Below are positions 40,997 through 50,170 of a DNA stretch of 64,000 bases, in pieces (position 1 is the stretch's first letter; each line of letters starts with the position of its first letter). Position numbers and translations under genes: made by a program. Under the pieces are notes generated by a model. It did no database searches. It was not told the DNA's origin and was given only the letters and a program-made list of their open reading frames with translations. The stretch is from assembly GCF_038396615.1 (NCBI RefSeq), contig NZ_CP121689.1, forward strand, positions 2,058,001 through 2,122,000, read 5' to 3'. Source of the stretch: Thermatribacter velox. GTDB taxonomy: Bacteria > Atribacterota > Atribacteria > Atribacterales > Thermatribacteraceae.

Positions 40997-41869
40997 CTAT
41001 AGTTCCACCTCCAGGAATCTCAAATACAAAATACTTAAAACCAATAAAATGGCAAATTGTACAATGATAACCGAAGCAGCATAATCAAATTTAAGAAACT
41101 GAAAAGAAACTTTGTAAGCATAAAGACTCAGGGTTTCCGTAGAATTAACAGGACCTCCTTGGGTTAAGTTAAAAGGCAAATCAAAGCTCCTAAAAGCATC
41201 CATAGTTCTGAAAAGTAAAGAAACCAAAATCGCCGGCTTCAAAAGAGGAAGCGTGATAGACTTGAAGGTAGTCCACTTTGTGGAACCATCAATAAGAGCA
41301 GCTTCGTAAACTTCATTAGGGATAGATTGTAAACCTGCCAGAAGTATTAGAGCCATGAAAGAACTAGTTTTCCATATTGCGACAATCATCATAGAAATCA
41401 TTGCAAGAGGAATTTGTCCAAGCCAATTGATGCCTGCTCGGATTAAACCAACTCTTAAAAGCAAGTCATTAAAAATTCCATAGTCAGTATTGTACATCCA
41501 GCGCCAAACAACTGCGTTCAGGGCCGTAGGAATAGCCCAAGGCAAAAGAAGCGCCGCTCTTACCAGGTATTTACCCCTAAATTGCCTGTTTAACCACAAA
41601 GCCAAAAACAAGCCCAATACCAGTTCAAATGGTACAGTAATGCCTGTGAACAGAACACTGTTTTTGAGAGAAACCCAAAATTCTTCATCATTTATCAGGC
41701 TCGAATAATTTTTTAAACCAGATAAAACCAATTTATTACCCAATAAAGAAAAACGACTAAAACTAAGAAGGAAAGTATAGAAAGTAGGGAATATCATCAC
41801 GAAAATGAGCAACCCAAAAAGAGGCAAAAACAACAGCCATTCACGTTTATACACATGGACTTTTGTCAA
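40997..41869 (-). CDS. CUT1 sugar ABC transporter permease, MalF type
   Basis: A 290-aa inner-membrane permease. The coupling loop is NEVYEAALIDGSTKWTTFKS followed by ITLPLLKPAILVSL; LTQGGPVNSTETLSLYAYKV is also typical. Six helices are predicted. It starts 27 bases after the stem-loop that follows the binding-protein gene. As in the other CUT1 cluster there is no ATPase gene, so both may share one encoded elsewhere. Confidence 0.93.
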   Translation of the reverse strand: MTKVHVYKREWLLFLPLFGLLIFVMIFPTFYTFLLSFSRFSLLGNKLVLSGLKNYSSLINDEEFWVSLKNSVLFTGITVPFELVLGLFLALWLNRQFRGKYLVRAALLLPWAIPTALNAVVWRWMYNTDYGIFNDLLLRVGLIRAGINWLGQIPLAMISMMIVAIWKTSSFMALILLAGLQSIPNEVYEAALIDGSTKWTTFKSITLPLLKPAILVSLLFRTMDAFRSFDLPFNLTQGGPVNSTETLSLYAYKVSFQFLKFDYAASVIIVQFAILLVLSILYLRFLEVEL

Positions 41870-41896
41870 TGCTTTTGTTCCTCCTTCTTAAATAAG

Positions 41897-41932
41897 AGTT
41901 TACAGGGGGCAACAACTATCCCCCTGTAAACT
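41897..41932 (-). terminator. Stem-loop between binding-protein and permease genes
   Basis: A 13-bp perfect stem (AGTTTACAGGGGG, 41897-41909, with CCCCCTGTAAACT, 41920-41932) starts eight bases after the binding-protein stop. The minus strand continues CTTATTT, a weak U-run, so it is a partial terminator or 3'-end protector. Confidence 0.75.
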
Positions 41933-41940
41933 GGAATTGA

Positions 41941-43221
41941 TCACTCAGACATCAGTTCTTCTATCTTCTTTGCAGCATCTTCCAAAGCTTCTTGCGGTTG
42001 CTTTTCCAAAAGCAAAGCCGAATGAATACTAGACTGCATTATATCTGATAACTGGGGATATTTGCTACCACTCAACGAGGAGGGGCGTACATTTCCTGCT
42101 TTCATGTATTGTTCAAACATCTTTAGTGCTGTCTTACCTTCCGAAAGTACCTCTGGTTGTTCAAAAACCGATTTCCTGGCGCTTAAATTACCCGTATGAA
42201 GAGTAAGTTTGAGCTGAGATTCTAGGTTAGTAAGGAAACTTACAAGCTTCCATGCTTCTTCCGGATGTTTAGAATAAGGATTGATAACCAGATTCCAACC
42301 GCCCAAACAAATGGTTCTGGTCTCAGGATGTCCTTCAAAATAAGGCACTCGCTGAAAATCCACTTTTCCAGCAACGTTTGAATCACTGGCATTAAGCATC
42401 GGCCAAACATAACTCTGTACCACCATAAAAATAGATCTGCCTTGTTGGAAAAGAACCCTCGCATCATCTGGTTTATAAGTAAGTACGCTCTCAGGAACCA
42501 TTTTGTGTTTATAGAGCAAATCTACCATAAACTGGAGAGCCTTGAGTCCCTCTGGGCCATTGACAAGAACCTTACCTGAAGGATCAAAAAATTCTCCTCC
42601 CGCTCCCCAGAAAAACTGGAGATAATTCATGAATAAGCCCTCTATCCTCGCCCACATACTTACCAAACCAACCAAGTTCTCGTCTTTCTCTCCTGCCAGG
42701 ACCTTTTTAGAGCTTTCTACCACATCTTCCCAAGTAGCTGGCACTTCAAGTCCATACTTGTCCAACAGGTCTTTTCTGTAAAAGAAGTGTATGCCGTTTA
42801 TATAAAGAGGAACGCCGTAAACTTTTCCGTTTAGAAGAACAGGGTCTAACGCGACATCAATAAAATCTTCACGCGCTTTTTCAGAAAAGAAATCGTTTAA
42901 CGGCCTGGCCCAACCATTGGCAGCGAATTCTCCACCCCAGATCATGTCGATAGCTATAACATCGGGGGTCGGGCTTCCACCAAGGAGGTTGGTTACATAC
43001 AAACTATGTTGTTCCCCGGGTACTCCCGGAACCTTCATCCATTCTACGTTTATTTGAGGATTCTCTCTCTCAAATTCTTCCAACAAGTCTGGCAAGACAT
43101 TTCCAACCTCCCGAGGCGAAATACCTAATACCACTTTTACAGCATCACCCGCCAGAGCATTTGCCACAAAAGAGAGCAAAATTAAAAGACTTACCAAAAG
43201 CACGACAACCATTTTTTCCAT
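41941..43221 (-). CDS. CUT1 sugar ABC transporter solute-binding protein
   Basis: A 426-aa secreted binding protein. A signal peptide spans residues 1-24 (VVVLLVSLLILLSFVANAL, cleavage after ALA). The mature part shows VKVVLGISPREVGNVLPDLL, NVEWMKVPGVPGEQHSLYVTN, DVIAIDMIWGGEFAANGWA and the C-terminal ALEDAAKKIEELM, all typical of family 1 binding proteins. It lies 19 bases after the beta-propeller glycosidase gene, so it may bring in the sugar that enzyme releases or cuts. The ATG follows AAAGGAGGG. Confidence 0.94.
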   Translation of the reverse strand: MEKMVVVLLVSLLILLSFVANALAGDAVKVVLGISPREVGNVLPDLLEEFERENPQINVEWMKVPGVPGEQHSLYVTNLLGGSPTPDVIAIDMIWGGEFAANGWARPLNDFFSEKAREDFIDVALDPVLLNGKVYGVPLYINGIHFFYRKDLLDKYGLEVPATWEDVVESSKKVLAGEKDENLVGLVSMWARIEGLFMNYLQFFWGAGGEFFDPSGKVLVNGPEGLKALQFMVDLLYKHKMVPESVLTYKPDDARVLFQQGRSIFMVVQSYVWPMLNASDSNVAGKVDFQRVPYFEGHPETRTICLGGWNLVINPYSKHPEEAWKLVSFLTNLESQLKLTLHTGNLSARKSVFEQPEVLSEGKTALKMFEQYMKAGNVRPSSLSGSKYPQLSDIMQSSIHSALLLEKQPQEALEDAAKKIEELMSE

Positions 43222-43240
43222 AATAATCCCTCCTTTTTGT

Positions 43241-44206
43241 TTATGCTAAATTAACAAAGCTTACACGCAACTCATGAGATCCATCTTCTCTAGCCCATTC
43301 AAAGTAAAAACATAACTTTTTATCTGCTACAACTGCGTCCACATAACGAAGGGAACCACTCGCATATGGAGAAACAAGCGCCGGACCTTCTGTAGAAATC
43401 TTGTGCCAATGAAAAAAATCAGTCGACTGAGCAATGCCGGTTTTCTCCTCGTAGTTTTCAGTAACATCCCTTGCTCCATCATAGAATCCTACGAAAACCG
43501 GAGGAACATAAATTACAGAGTTCAGACGACTCGCATACGCATCCCACCTTCCTTTTGTAGGAAATAAAACACCCCCCAACCACTCAAAAGCAATCCCATC
43601 CATACTAACAGCTAACCCTGAGCAAGATCTGATTAAACCTGTATTATATGCATCCGCAGTAGAGTGTAGTTCTTCAGGGCTCAACTCTGCTGATCTATCA
43701 ACGTCTGCATAACTCACTAACATGTAATATGCATGTCCAAAAGTATAGACACGAGGATCTTTTACTCCTTCTGTACCCGTTTTTTGAGCAGTCAAAACTT
43801 CCACTCTTTTATCAACGCGGAAAGAATCTGGAGAACTACTCTCTATAACATCGATTTTCCAACGATTGTCGACAGGATTAACGTAACTAAGATACAAAAG
43901 CCATTTTCCCTCTTTGCCCTTCAGTATTGCCCCCCTTTCCAAGGAAGGAGTATCTAGTTCTTCCTTTTGAACTGACCAAACATCTTTGAAGTTAATACCA
44001 TCTGAGCTTATCGCTATCCTGCCTTCAAACCCCCGTCCTCCTTTCTCGCCCTCTCTTGGTTTGCGCAATCTATAAAAAAGATAAAAAAGTCTTGTTTCTT
44101 GATCATAAAAAGCACCAGGAGCACCAGCCCACCAACCCTTTCCCGTACCTAAAGGTTCTTTTACCAATAAACCTTTGAGCGGATCAAACAATCGAGAAAA
44201 TCGCAC
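43241..44206 (-). CDS. Five-bladed beta-propeller glycosidase-like protein (GH43/GH130 type)
   Basis: A 321-aa protein without signal peptide, rich in WxxxAPGAFYD and LYLSYVNP-like beta-propeller repeats. AGAPGAFYDQETRLFYLFYR near residue 28, GVKDPRVYTFGHAYYMLVSY near 165 (the central Asp of GH43-type enzymes) and VGFYDGARD near 250 are visible. It could hydrolyse or phosphorolyse an imported oligosaccharide in the cytoplasm. It is the first gene of a minus-strand operon with the CUT1 importer. Its promoter has perfect -35 and -10 boxes and an overlapping palindrome near the ribosome-binding site. The specificity is unknown. Confidence 0.75.
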   Translation of the reverse strand: MRFSRLFDPLKGLLVKEPLGTGKGWWAGAPGAFYDQETRLFYLFYRLRKPREGEKGGRGFEGRIAISSDGINFKDVWSVQKEELDTPSLERGAILKGKEGKWLLYLSYVNPVDNRWKIDVIESSSPDSFRVDKRVEVLTAQKTGTEGVKDPRVYTFGHAYYMLVSYADVDRSAELSPEELHSTADAYNTGLIRSCSGLAVSMDGIAFEWLGGVLFPTKGRWDAYASRLNSVIYVPPVFVGFYDGARDVTENYEEKTGIAQSTDFFHWHKISTEGPALVSPYASGSLRYVDAVVADKKLCFYFEWAREDGSHELRVSFVNLA

Positions 44207-44219
44207 CAGTTCTGCCTCC

Positions 44220-44273
44220 TTTGTATATACAAATTATCATTTATAATTATATTCCTAACTTCAGACCTGTCAA
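44220..44273 (-). promoter_or_regulatory. Consensus promoter plus 14-bp palindromic operator (probable GntR site)
   Basis: On the minus strand TTGACA (44273-44268), 16 bases and TATAAT (44251-44246) form a perfect-consensus promoter inside the end of the chromate transporter gene. The perfect palindrome TTTGTATATACAAA (44220-44233) lies just after the start site and touches the ribosome-binding site. A near copy precedes the GntR gene at 46 kb, so that protein probably represses this operon. Confidence 0.75.
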
Positions 44274-44789
44274 CCCTGTTAAAATTCCCACCAAACCGCA
44301 CAAAAGAAGCACCAGAATGGGGTCCATTTTCCGGTAATAAATCAAAAAGAAGGCAAAGGCTGCTACAAAAATGGTAAACCAGTCCTTTATCCCCCGATGG
44401 GCAATGGAATAACAGGCCATACCCATCAGAGCCAGAACTGCAGGCCGTAAACCTCGCAGAAAACTTTGCACTCTACTATCATGTTCAAAAACAGAAAGAA
44501 AACGATAGGCCAGGAAAACCAGCAAAAAAGAAGGGAAACAAAAAGCCACTGTTGCCACAAAAGCGCCCCAGAAACCAGCCACCTTGAAGCCAGCGTAAGT
44601 GGCTGAATTGATCCCGATGGGTCCTGGAGAAAGCTCAGAGAGGGTAACCAGTTCCAAAAATTCTCCGTTTTGCAGCCAATGATAATTTTCCACTACTTCT
44701 TTCTCAATAAGGGGAAGGGCAGCAGCTCCCCCTCCAAAGGCAAAAAAACCTACCCGCAAGAAAGCAAGAAAAAGTTGCAAATAAATCAT
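44247..44789 (-). CDS. chrA: Chromate transporter-type half protein (ChrA family, second half)
   Basis: A 180-aa CHR-family membrane protein of about five or six helices, starting YLQLFLAFLRVGFFAFGGGAAALPLIEKEVV. SELSPGPIGINSATYAGFKVAG carries the other conserved segment. It is one half of a two-gene (short-chain) chromate transporter; the partner gene overlaps by four bases. Physiological substrate is unclear: many CHR proteins are not tested for chromate. It sits behind the GntR gene, and the next operon's promoter lies in its last codons. Confidence 0.88.
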   Translation of the reverse strand: MIYLQLFLAFLRVGFFAFGGGAAALPLIEKEVVENYHWLQNGEFLELVTLSELSPGPIGINSATYAGFKVAGFWGAFVATVAFCFPSFLLVFLAYRFLSVFEHDSRVQSFLRGLRPAVLALMGMACYSIAHRGIKDWFTIFVAAFAFFLIYYRKMDPILVLLLCGLVGILTGLTGLKLGI

Positions 44790-45298
44790 CGTTTTCTCAC
44801 CAAACCCAAAATTCCACCCAAAACTACAATCCAGAGAGGATGCACGTCGAAAAAGAACACAAAGAGAAAAAGCAAAACGGCAATAATAACTTCTTCGATT
44901 TGCTTCAAGGCGCTTTTCCCAAGATCTACAATAGCTCCTCCAATGAGCGCAGCAATGGCTGGGGTAGCTCCATAAAAAAATCTTTTCACAAACAAAATTT
45001 CTTTACAGCGTAAAAAAAGAGTAGCCAGAATTAGAATGACTACAAAAGAAGGAAGGGCCGAACCCAAAAGCGATATCAGAGCCCCGCTTCCTCCAGCCAG
45101 CTTTCTACCAACAAAACAAGCAGTATTTATGGCAATTGCTCCCGGAAGGCTCTGGGCGACAGAGACACCTTCGATGAATTCTTCTTCGCTTAGAAAACTC
45201 TTTTTCTCCACCAATTCCTGTTTAATGAGGGGTAACATGGCATAGCCTCCCCCCCAGGTGAAAGCACCTATTTTCAAAAAAGAAAAAAAGAGCTGCAT
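44786..45298 (-). CDS. chrA: Chromate transporter-type half protein (ChrA family, first half)
   Basis: A 170-aa CHR-family membrane protein: FFSFLKIGAFTWGGGYAMLP near the start, and GVSVAQSLPGAIAINTACFVGRKLAG. It pairs with the following gene. ATG 45298 follows AAGAAGGA; the longer frame (45355) would overlap the GntR gene and has no site. The gap to the GntR gene is 26 bases, so the regulator and both transporter halves form one transcript. Confidence 0.88.
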   Translation of the reverse strand: MQLFFSFLKIGAFTWGGGYAMLPLIKQELVEKKSFLSEEEFIEGVSVAQSLPGAIAINTACFVGRKLAGGSGALISLLGSALPSFVVILILATLFLRCKEILFVKRFFYGATPAIAALIGGAIVDLGKSALKQIEEVIIAVLLFLFVFFFDVHPLWIVVLGGILGLVRKR

Positions 45299-45324
45299 CA
45301 AAATCCTTCTTTTTTTTCTTTTGC

Positions 45325-46056
45325 TCAAGCTTTGAGTTCCACGCTGTAGCGACATTGGTCAGCCCTTATGATGCTTTTTCTGTATTCAAAAGGGATCTCA
45401 TTCTCATCAAAAGTAATTCTTCTCACTAAAAGTGCAGGAAATCCTTCTTCCACCCCAAAAAGCGCCGCTTCCTGTTGATTCATTCTCACCACCTCAAACT
45501 CTTCTCTTGCCCGACTCACTTTCACCCCCATTTTGGAAAAAAGGTCATAGATAGCTCCTCGCTCAAGAGCAGTAACTTCATGCGATATTTCTTCAAAAGA
45601 AAGCGGTAAGTAAATTCTTTCCAGGATAACGGGAAGGTCATCTGCAAAGCGAAGTCTTTCGATCAAAAACACTCTATCCTCGGAAATAGAAAGCTTTCCT
45701 TTAACCGAAGAGGGGGCCTGCATAACCTCCATCCGTAACATCTTTGACGAAAGCACAACTCCTCGTTCCTGCAAGTCCTTTGCAAAGCTGTAAAAATGAG
45801 AAAGGTCCTGAGATATTTTCTTCTCAGCCACAAAAGTGCCTCGACCCTGCTTGCGGTAGATGAGTCCCTCAAGCTCAAGCTCCCGAAGGGCTTGAGCCAC
45901 TGTTCCTCTGCTCAGGCCATATTCTCTACACAAATCAAGCTCGGTGGGTATTTTATCTCCTTCTTTCCACTCTCCGCTTTCAATTTTTTCACGCAAAATT
46001 TGGCTCAACTGATGATAAAGAGGTACTGGGCTGCTTTCATCAAGCAGTTTTTTCAT
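45325..46056 (-). CDS. GntR-family regulator, HutC/UTRA subfamily
   Basis: A 243-aa regulator. Residues 8-75 form the GntR helix-turn-helix (PLYHQLSQILREKIESGEWK, REYGLSRGTVAQALRELELE). Residues 90-240 form the UTRA ligand domain (VKGKLSISEDRVFLIERLRF, LERIYLPLSFE, IPFEYRKSIIRADQCRYSVE). UTRA proteins usually bind sugars or sugar phosphates. Its own promoter carries a variant of the palindrome found before the glycosidase/CUT1 operon, so it probably represses itself and that operon. Confidence 0.93.
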   Translation of the reverse strand: MKKLLDESSPVPLYHQLSQILREKIESGEWKEGDKIPTELDLCREYGLSRGTVAQALRELELEGLIYRKQGRGTFVAEKKISQDLSHFYSFAKDLQERGVVLSSKMLRMEVMQAPSSVKGKLSISEDRVFLIERLRFADDLPVILERIYLPLSFEEISHEVTALERGAIYDLFSKMGVKVSRAREEFEVVRMNQQEAALFGVEEGFPALLVRRITFDENEIPFEYRKSIIRADQCRYSVELKA

Positions 46057-46072
46057 TTTTCCTTACCTCCGT

Positions 46073-46113
46073 TATGTATAAACAATTATACTAATATTCA
46101 TAAGGTAATTCAA
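46073..46113 (-). promoter_or_regulatory. Promoter of the GntR gene with a variant of the TTTGTATATACAAA operator
   Basis: On the minus strand TTGAAT (46113-46108), 17 bases and TATAAT (46090-46085) form the promoter. The plus-strand sequence TATGTATAAACAAT (46073-46086) matches the 44220 palindrome at 11 of 14 positions and overlaps the end of the -10, as expected for autoregulation. Confidence 0.65.
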
Positions 46114-46160
46114 GCTTTCAAAGATGCATTATAATATATCTGAAGCAAAGGGGGTTGAAA

Positions 46161-46772
46161 ATGCCACAAACTATAGCTCAGGAAAGTGAAGCAACACTGA
46201 ATATCGAACGTTCCAGATTTATAGCAAAGAGTTTCCGGGTTGCCAGCCCTCAGGAGGCTCGCAAAGTCCTCAAAGAGGTAGTTAGGGAATTTCCTGATGC
46301 CACCCACCACTGCTTTGCCTGGCGGATAGGTGCAGAAAAAGTGGAAGAATTCGCCTCTGATGCCGGTGAACCACCAGGAAGTGCCGGAAGACCTATTCTT
46401 GGAGCCATAAAAAAATACCGGCTCACCAACACCATGGTGGTTGTAGTGCGCTACTTTGGCGGCAAAAAGCTGGGTGTAAAAGGACTCATTAAAGCTTACG
46501 GAGAGGCAGCTCAGCTTGCTCTTGCGAAATCAGGCACTCAGGAATTTAAACCACAAATACACTTTGCCTTTGAGGTAGATCCTGTCTATTTCAATCTCTT
46601 TATCGCTCGTCTCCAGTCAGTAGTTGGGAACGAGGGAACTATGAATATAGACAGCAAACTCTTGAAGGTTTCCTTAACTTTACCTTCCAAAAAAGAAGAG
46701 AAAATCACCGAGTTCATTGGGAAAGCCCAGAAAGAGGGTTGGCTTTCTTCTTTTTATGTAAAAAATGATTGA
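46161..46772 (+). CDS. yigZ: YigZ/IMPACT family protein
   Basis: A 203-aa cytoplasmic protein of the UPF0029/IMPACT family. The N-terminal IMPACT domain (residues 10-120) has FIAKSFRVASPQEARKVLKE, ATHHCFAWRIG, DAGEPPGSAGRPIL and VVVVRYFGGKKLGVKGLIKAYGEA, all hallmarks. The C-terminal domain is the small alpha-beta fold (DUF1949-like). The role is uncertain; some relatives affect translation. ATG 46161 follows AAAGGGGG; the TTG two codons earlier is less likely. Confidence 0.92.
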   Translation: MPQTIAQESEATLNIERSRFIAKSFRVASPQEARKVLKEVVREFPDATHHCFAWRIGAEKVEEFASDAGEPPGSAGRPILGAIKKYRLTNTMVVVVRYFGGKKLGVKGLIKAYGEAAQLALAKSGTQEFKPQIHFAFEVDPVYFNLFIARLQSVVGNEGTMNIDSKLLKVSLTLPSKKEEKITEFIGKAQKEGWLSSFYVKND

Positions 46773-46776
46773 AAAC

Positions 46777-46815
46777 CAGGCAGGGGAAACAGGAATAGGT
46801 TGTTTCCCCTGCCTG
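46777..46815. terminator. Stem-loop between convergent yigZ and chemoreceptor genes
   Basis: A perfect 15-bp stem (CAGGCAGGGGAAACA, 46777-46791, with TGTTTCCCCTGCCTG, 46801-46815). On the minus strand GTTTTC follows, on the plus strand no U-run, so it mainly ends the chemoreceptor transcript. Confidence 0.75.
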
Positions 46816-46836
46816 CAGAAAGTCCAATTGGGTGCT

Positions 46837-49437
46837 TCAGATTTTGAATTTTCTCAGATCTTCCTCCAGAGCTTGAGCAATCCTGGCAGTCTCCTGAATG
46901 GTTCTGTTCATTTCCTGAAGCGCAGCGTTTTGTTCTTCTGCTGAAGCTGCCACCTCTTCAGCAGAAGCTGCGTTTTCTTCAGAAATCGAAGCTACGTCGT
47001 TTAAGTTTCCAAAAACTTCCTGAGACAGAGCTACAATTTCCTGGGTCTTTGAGTAGCTGTCCCTGGAAATAGAAGCCATTTCTTTAATGATTTCTGCAAT
47101 GCGACGTGACGATTCATCAACTCTCGAGAAAGATTGAGCTATGGCTTCAACTTCACGGGTTACCACCTGATTAGTATTATAGATATCGCCAAAGGCTTCT
47201 TGTACGCTGGATACAGCCTGGCTTCCTTTCTCTACCCTTTCTTGACTTTCATTCATGGACTTCACCGCCTTTTCGGCTTCCTTCTGAACCTCAGAAATGA
47301 GTTTGGCAATACGTTGCGCAGCCTGGGCAGACTCTTCAGCCAGTTTTCTCACTTCTTCAGCCACCACGGCAAAACCTCGTCCAGCATCTCCAGCTCTGGC
47401 TGCCTCAATGGCTGCATTCAAAGCAAGAAGATTGGTTTCTTCGGCTATGCCAGTTATCAAATCTGTAATACTTCCAATTTCTCGAGAGCTTCGCCCCAGC
47501 TCTTCAACAATTTTCCCAACCGAACTCACTGATTCCTTAATTTCCTCCATAGCCGAGACAACTTCTTCCAGAGTGCCCTGACCTTTTTCGGTAGCTGAGA
47601 AAGCCTGTGAAGCGGCTTCTCTAACTTCCTGAATATTGCCTCCAGTCAACCCGACACTCTCCAGCACCCTGTCCACCTCATCCAGAGCTTGCGAAGCCTG
47701 TTCGGATTGCCTCATAAGTTGAGCGGCCATATCTTTAACCTTCTCCACCAGCCGTTCCATATCCTGAGATACTCCACTCAGCGACTGACTCTGCTCTTCA
47801 GAACCCTTAGCGACTTGGGAAATGGTCTGCGCAATCTGTTCTCCAGTGTGGGAAATCTCTTCCGAGCTGTGTTCCAGGGTTTCCATGGCCTTCATGATTT
47901 CCTGTCCGGATTGGGCTACCTCACTCATAAACTCCCGCAATGCCGAGGAAGCAGCGTTGAGAGAACGGAAAAGAATTCCCATTTCATCTTTACGCTTTTC
48001 CTGAATGTTTTGAGTAAGATCTCCTTTTTCAAGAACCTGGGCAAAGGCCACTCCGCGGTTCAAGGGCTTTATAATGCTTCGGGTGAGCAATGTCCCCAGC
48101 AAAATCGCCAGAACAATCACAAACCCTACTATGAAATAAAGAATCCGATTCATCCTGTCTTTAACTGTCTGAAGCGAGAGTAGCGCTCCGTTGAAGTTAT
48201 CAAGCACTGTTTGGTATAGAGAATCTATGGATTCGCTAATTTTGGTCTGAGCACCCTTTGAAGACATCAGAGCATTTTCGAGTTGGCTATCGAGCAAGCT
48301 GAGATAGCCATCCATTTGCACTACCTTGCGCCAGGCTTCCTTGAGTGGCTTCCAGCGCTCTTTAAGCACCGTATCGACTGAACCGGGAGCATAAGTTTCT
48401 GCGAAAGTGCCTTGCAGAAAGCCATCCAGAAGGGTTAAGCTGGCCTCGACTTTTTTACGTTCCTTTTCCTTTTTGTCCGGGTCAGAAAGAATCAGGAAAT
48501 TTTTGGACCCCGCAGAAAGTGACTGGAGCTCTTCTATGTAAGAATCCAGACGCAGTCCCTGCAAAACATCAAAAGCTTTATTGTAAGCCCGGTAGAACTC
48601 CAGAAATGCCGAATCCACATTGCTATCCCCTTCCCCCCGTATCGCTGATTGTAAGCCCTTCCACTTTTCGGCCAAGGTAGCTATAAAGCCGGTGAGCTCT
48701 TCTTTTTTAGCATCCGAAAGCATGGGAGAATTAGCAAGGTCCCTTTCCAGGGCTTGCAGGTAGGAGTCAATAGAAGCACCGATTCTCCCTTCGGGGTCAC
48801 CGGTTGCAGCAAACCGGAAAGCGAGGTAGTAAACGTTGCGCAAGGGATCCGACAAGTTTTCCACGGCACCACTTACAGCCTTTATGAACCTGGTAATTAC
48901 CTCCAGGGGTTCATCCATGCTCAAAGAAGCCATACTTCGTTCCCTCTGAATGGAGAGCCATTCTCGCCAGGCTTCCCGAACATCTTGTGAAGTAATGCGG
49001 CTTTCGATGTAAACACTCCTTGCGGTTTGAATAGAGCGATAAAGAGGGTTATCCTGAGGAATAGCTTGCAGGGGATAGGGGAATTTCTCCTGTTGCCATA
49101 TTGTATAATAGTCCGACTTTTTAAATTCTTCGGAATCGCTGCCCAGGCGCAAAACCTCGAAATAAGCCATAAAGCGATCGTCCACCCGTGCAAAGTCTTC
49201 CTCCAGCGATTCCAAGGTGTCCAGGTCCTTCTCCTGCAGATAAAGCGCCACCAAGGCCTGGTTTTCGGCAATCAAATCCTTGAGGCGGGAAACAACCATT
49301 AAAAGAGGAACTTCCTGACGAACTCCCTGCAAAGAGGTTTCAACCTCCATAAAAGAATAAATCGCAAACCCCCCACAAAAAGCCGTCAGCAAAGCCAGGA
49401 TAAAGAAAGAAAGTGATACCTTAGTCTTTATTCTCAA
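46837..49437 (-). CDS. Methyl-accepting chemotaxis protein
   Basis: An 866-aa chemoreceptor. A membrane helix lies at residues 8-29. A large, mostly helical extracytoplasmic sensor region spans about residues 30-425. A second helix ([20 protein letters not shown]) and the HAMP domain ([20 protein letters not shown]) follow. The signalling domain has the conserved hairpin tip [20 protein letters not shown] and [20 protein letters not shown], and many Ala/Glu/Gln methylation heptads. It should feed CheA/CheW. No PAS or dCache-like pocket is obvious, so the ligand is unknown. It has its own sigma-28 promoter and GGAGG site. Confidence 0.95.
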   Translation of the reverse strand: MRIKTKVSLSFFILALLTAFCGGFAIYSFMEVETSLQGVRQEVPLLMVVSRLKDLIAENQALVALYLQEKDLDTLESLEEDFARVDDRFMAYFEVLRLGSDSEEFKKSDYYTIWQQEKFPYPLQAIPQDNPLYRSIQTARSVYIESRITSQDVREAWREWLSIQRERSMASLSMDEPLEVITRFIKAVSGAVENLSDPLRNVYYLAFRFAATGDPEGRIGASIDSYLQALERDLANSPMLSDAKKEELTGFIATLAEKWKGLQSAIRGEGDSNVDSAFLEFYRAYNKAFDVLQGLRLDSYIEELQSLSAGSKNFLILSDPDKKEKERKKVEASLTLLDGFLQGTFAETYAPGSVDTVLKERWKPLKEAWRKVVQMDGYLSLLDSQLENALMSSKGAQTKISESIDSLYQTVLDNFNGALLSLQTVKDRMNRILYFIVGFVIVLAILLGTLLTRSIIKPLNRGVAFAQVLEKGDLTQNIQEKRKDEMGILFRSLNAASSALREFMSEVAQSGQEIMKAMETLEHSSEEISHTGEQIAQTISQVAKGSEEQSQSLSGVSQDMERLVEKVKDMAAQLMRQSEQASQALDEVDRVLESVGLTGGNIQEVREAASQAFSATEKGQGTLEEVVSAMEEIKESVSSVGKIVEELGRSSREIGSITDLITGIAEETNLLALNAAIEAARAGDAGRGFAVVAEEVRKLAEESAQAAQRIAKLISEVQKEAEKAVKSMNESQERVEKGSQAVSSVQEAFGDIYNTNQVVTREVEAIAQSFSRVDESSRRIAEIIKEMASISRDSYSKTQEIVALSQEVFGNLNDVASISEENAASAEEVAASAEEQNAALQEMNRTIQETARIAQALEEDLRKFKI

Positions 49438-49471
49438 CCAAGAAACCTCCTTTCTCGCGCTTTTTTAATAT

Positions 49472-49498
49472 ATATCGGCCAGACTTCCAAAAACTTTA
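49472..49498 (-). promoter_or_regulatory. Sigma-28 (FliA) promoter for the chemoreceptor gene
   Basis: On the minus strand TAAA (49498-49495), a 15-base spacer and GCCGATAT (49479-49472) repeat the flagellin promoter exactly in both boxes and spacing. The predicted start leaves a leader of about 28 nt containing GGAGG. Confidence 0.85.
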
Positions 49499-49598
49499 GC
49501 CCCAACGAGGTATTTTCAACGAAAAAGGCTGGCTTTACAAAGGAGTTAAGAAACCTTTCCTGAAAACAAGTCCCTTTTAAAGAGGAAAGAAAAAATAT

Positions 49599-50153
49599 CT
49601 AAGCAGCTATCCGGCCCTTGGTCTTCCAGAACAACATCCCTGCCAAGAACGCTTTCACAACATCGAAACCCAGAAAAGGATAAAAACCTACCTGCAAAAC
49701 TCGATTAAAGCCGATTGGCTTTCCCATAAACAGAGAAAAAGCCAGCCACAGGTAAAAAAGACCTGGAAGATAAATAATTAGCATCCCCAACTCTGAAAGA
49801 AAAATTACTCCCAGTATGCTTTTTCTGAAAAGCTTCTTATCCTTCAAAGCGGAAATTAAAAAGGCTCCCAGGACGAAACCCAGCAGAAAACCAAAAGTAG
49901 GTTTAAACAAATAGGTGGGACCCCCGAAAGGCGGCGATGCAAAAACTGGCAACCCCAGAAGGCCTAACAGGACATAAGCCGAAAGAGACCAGAATGCTTC
50001 TTGCGGCCGAAGCAACCATCCAGAAAGAACCACAACAAAAGGCAGAACACTGAACGGAACCACTCCCTGAGCATAGCGAGAAAAAAGCGAGGATACCACA
50101 CAAAGAGCAACCACCAAAGCACAGCGAGCTAACCGCAGCGACTGAAAGTGCAC
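49599..50153 (-). CDS. bioY: Biotin ECF transporter substrate-binding protein BioY
   Basis: BioY (184 aa) binds biotin in the inner membrane and works alone or with the ECF ATPase module. Six hydrophobic helices are predicted, with family motifs FSVLPFVVVLSGWLLRPQEAF, LLGLLGLPVFASPPFGGPTYLF and LKPTFGFLLGF-like KPTFGFLLGFVLGAF. GTG 50153 follows GGGGGTGAG; the TTG at 50180 lies inside the BirA operator. The promoter carries a BirA operator, so BirA with biotinyl-AMP should repress it. This fits a cell that imports biotin. Confidence 0.93.
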   Translation of the reverse strand: MHFQSLRLARCALVVALCVVSSLFSRYAQGVVPFSVLPFVVVLSGWLLRPQEAFWSLSAYVLLGLLGLPVFASPPFGGPTYLFKPTFGFLLGFVLGAFLISALKDKKLFRKSILGVIFLSELGMLIIYLPGLFYLWLAFSLFMGKPIGFNRVLQVGFYPFLGFDVVKAFLAGMLFWKTKGRIAA

Positions 50154-50170
50154 TGTCTCACCCCCATTTT

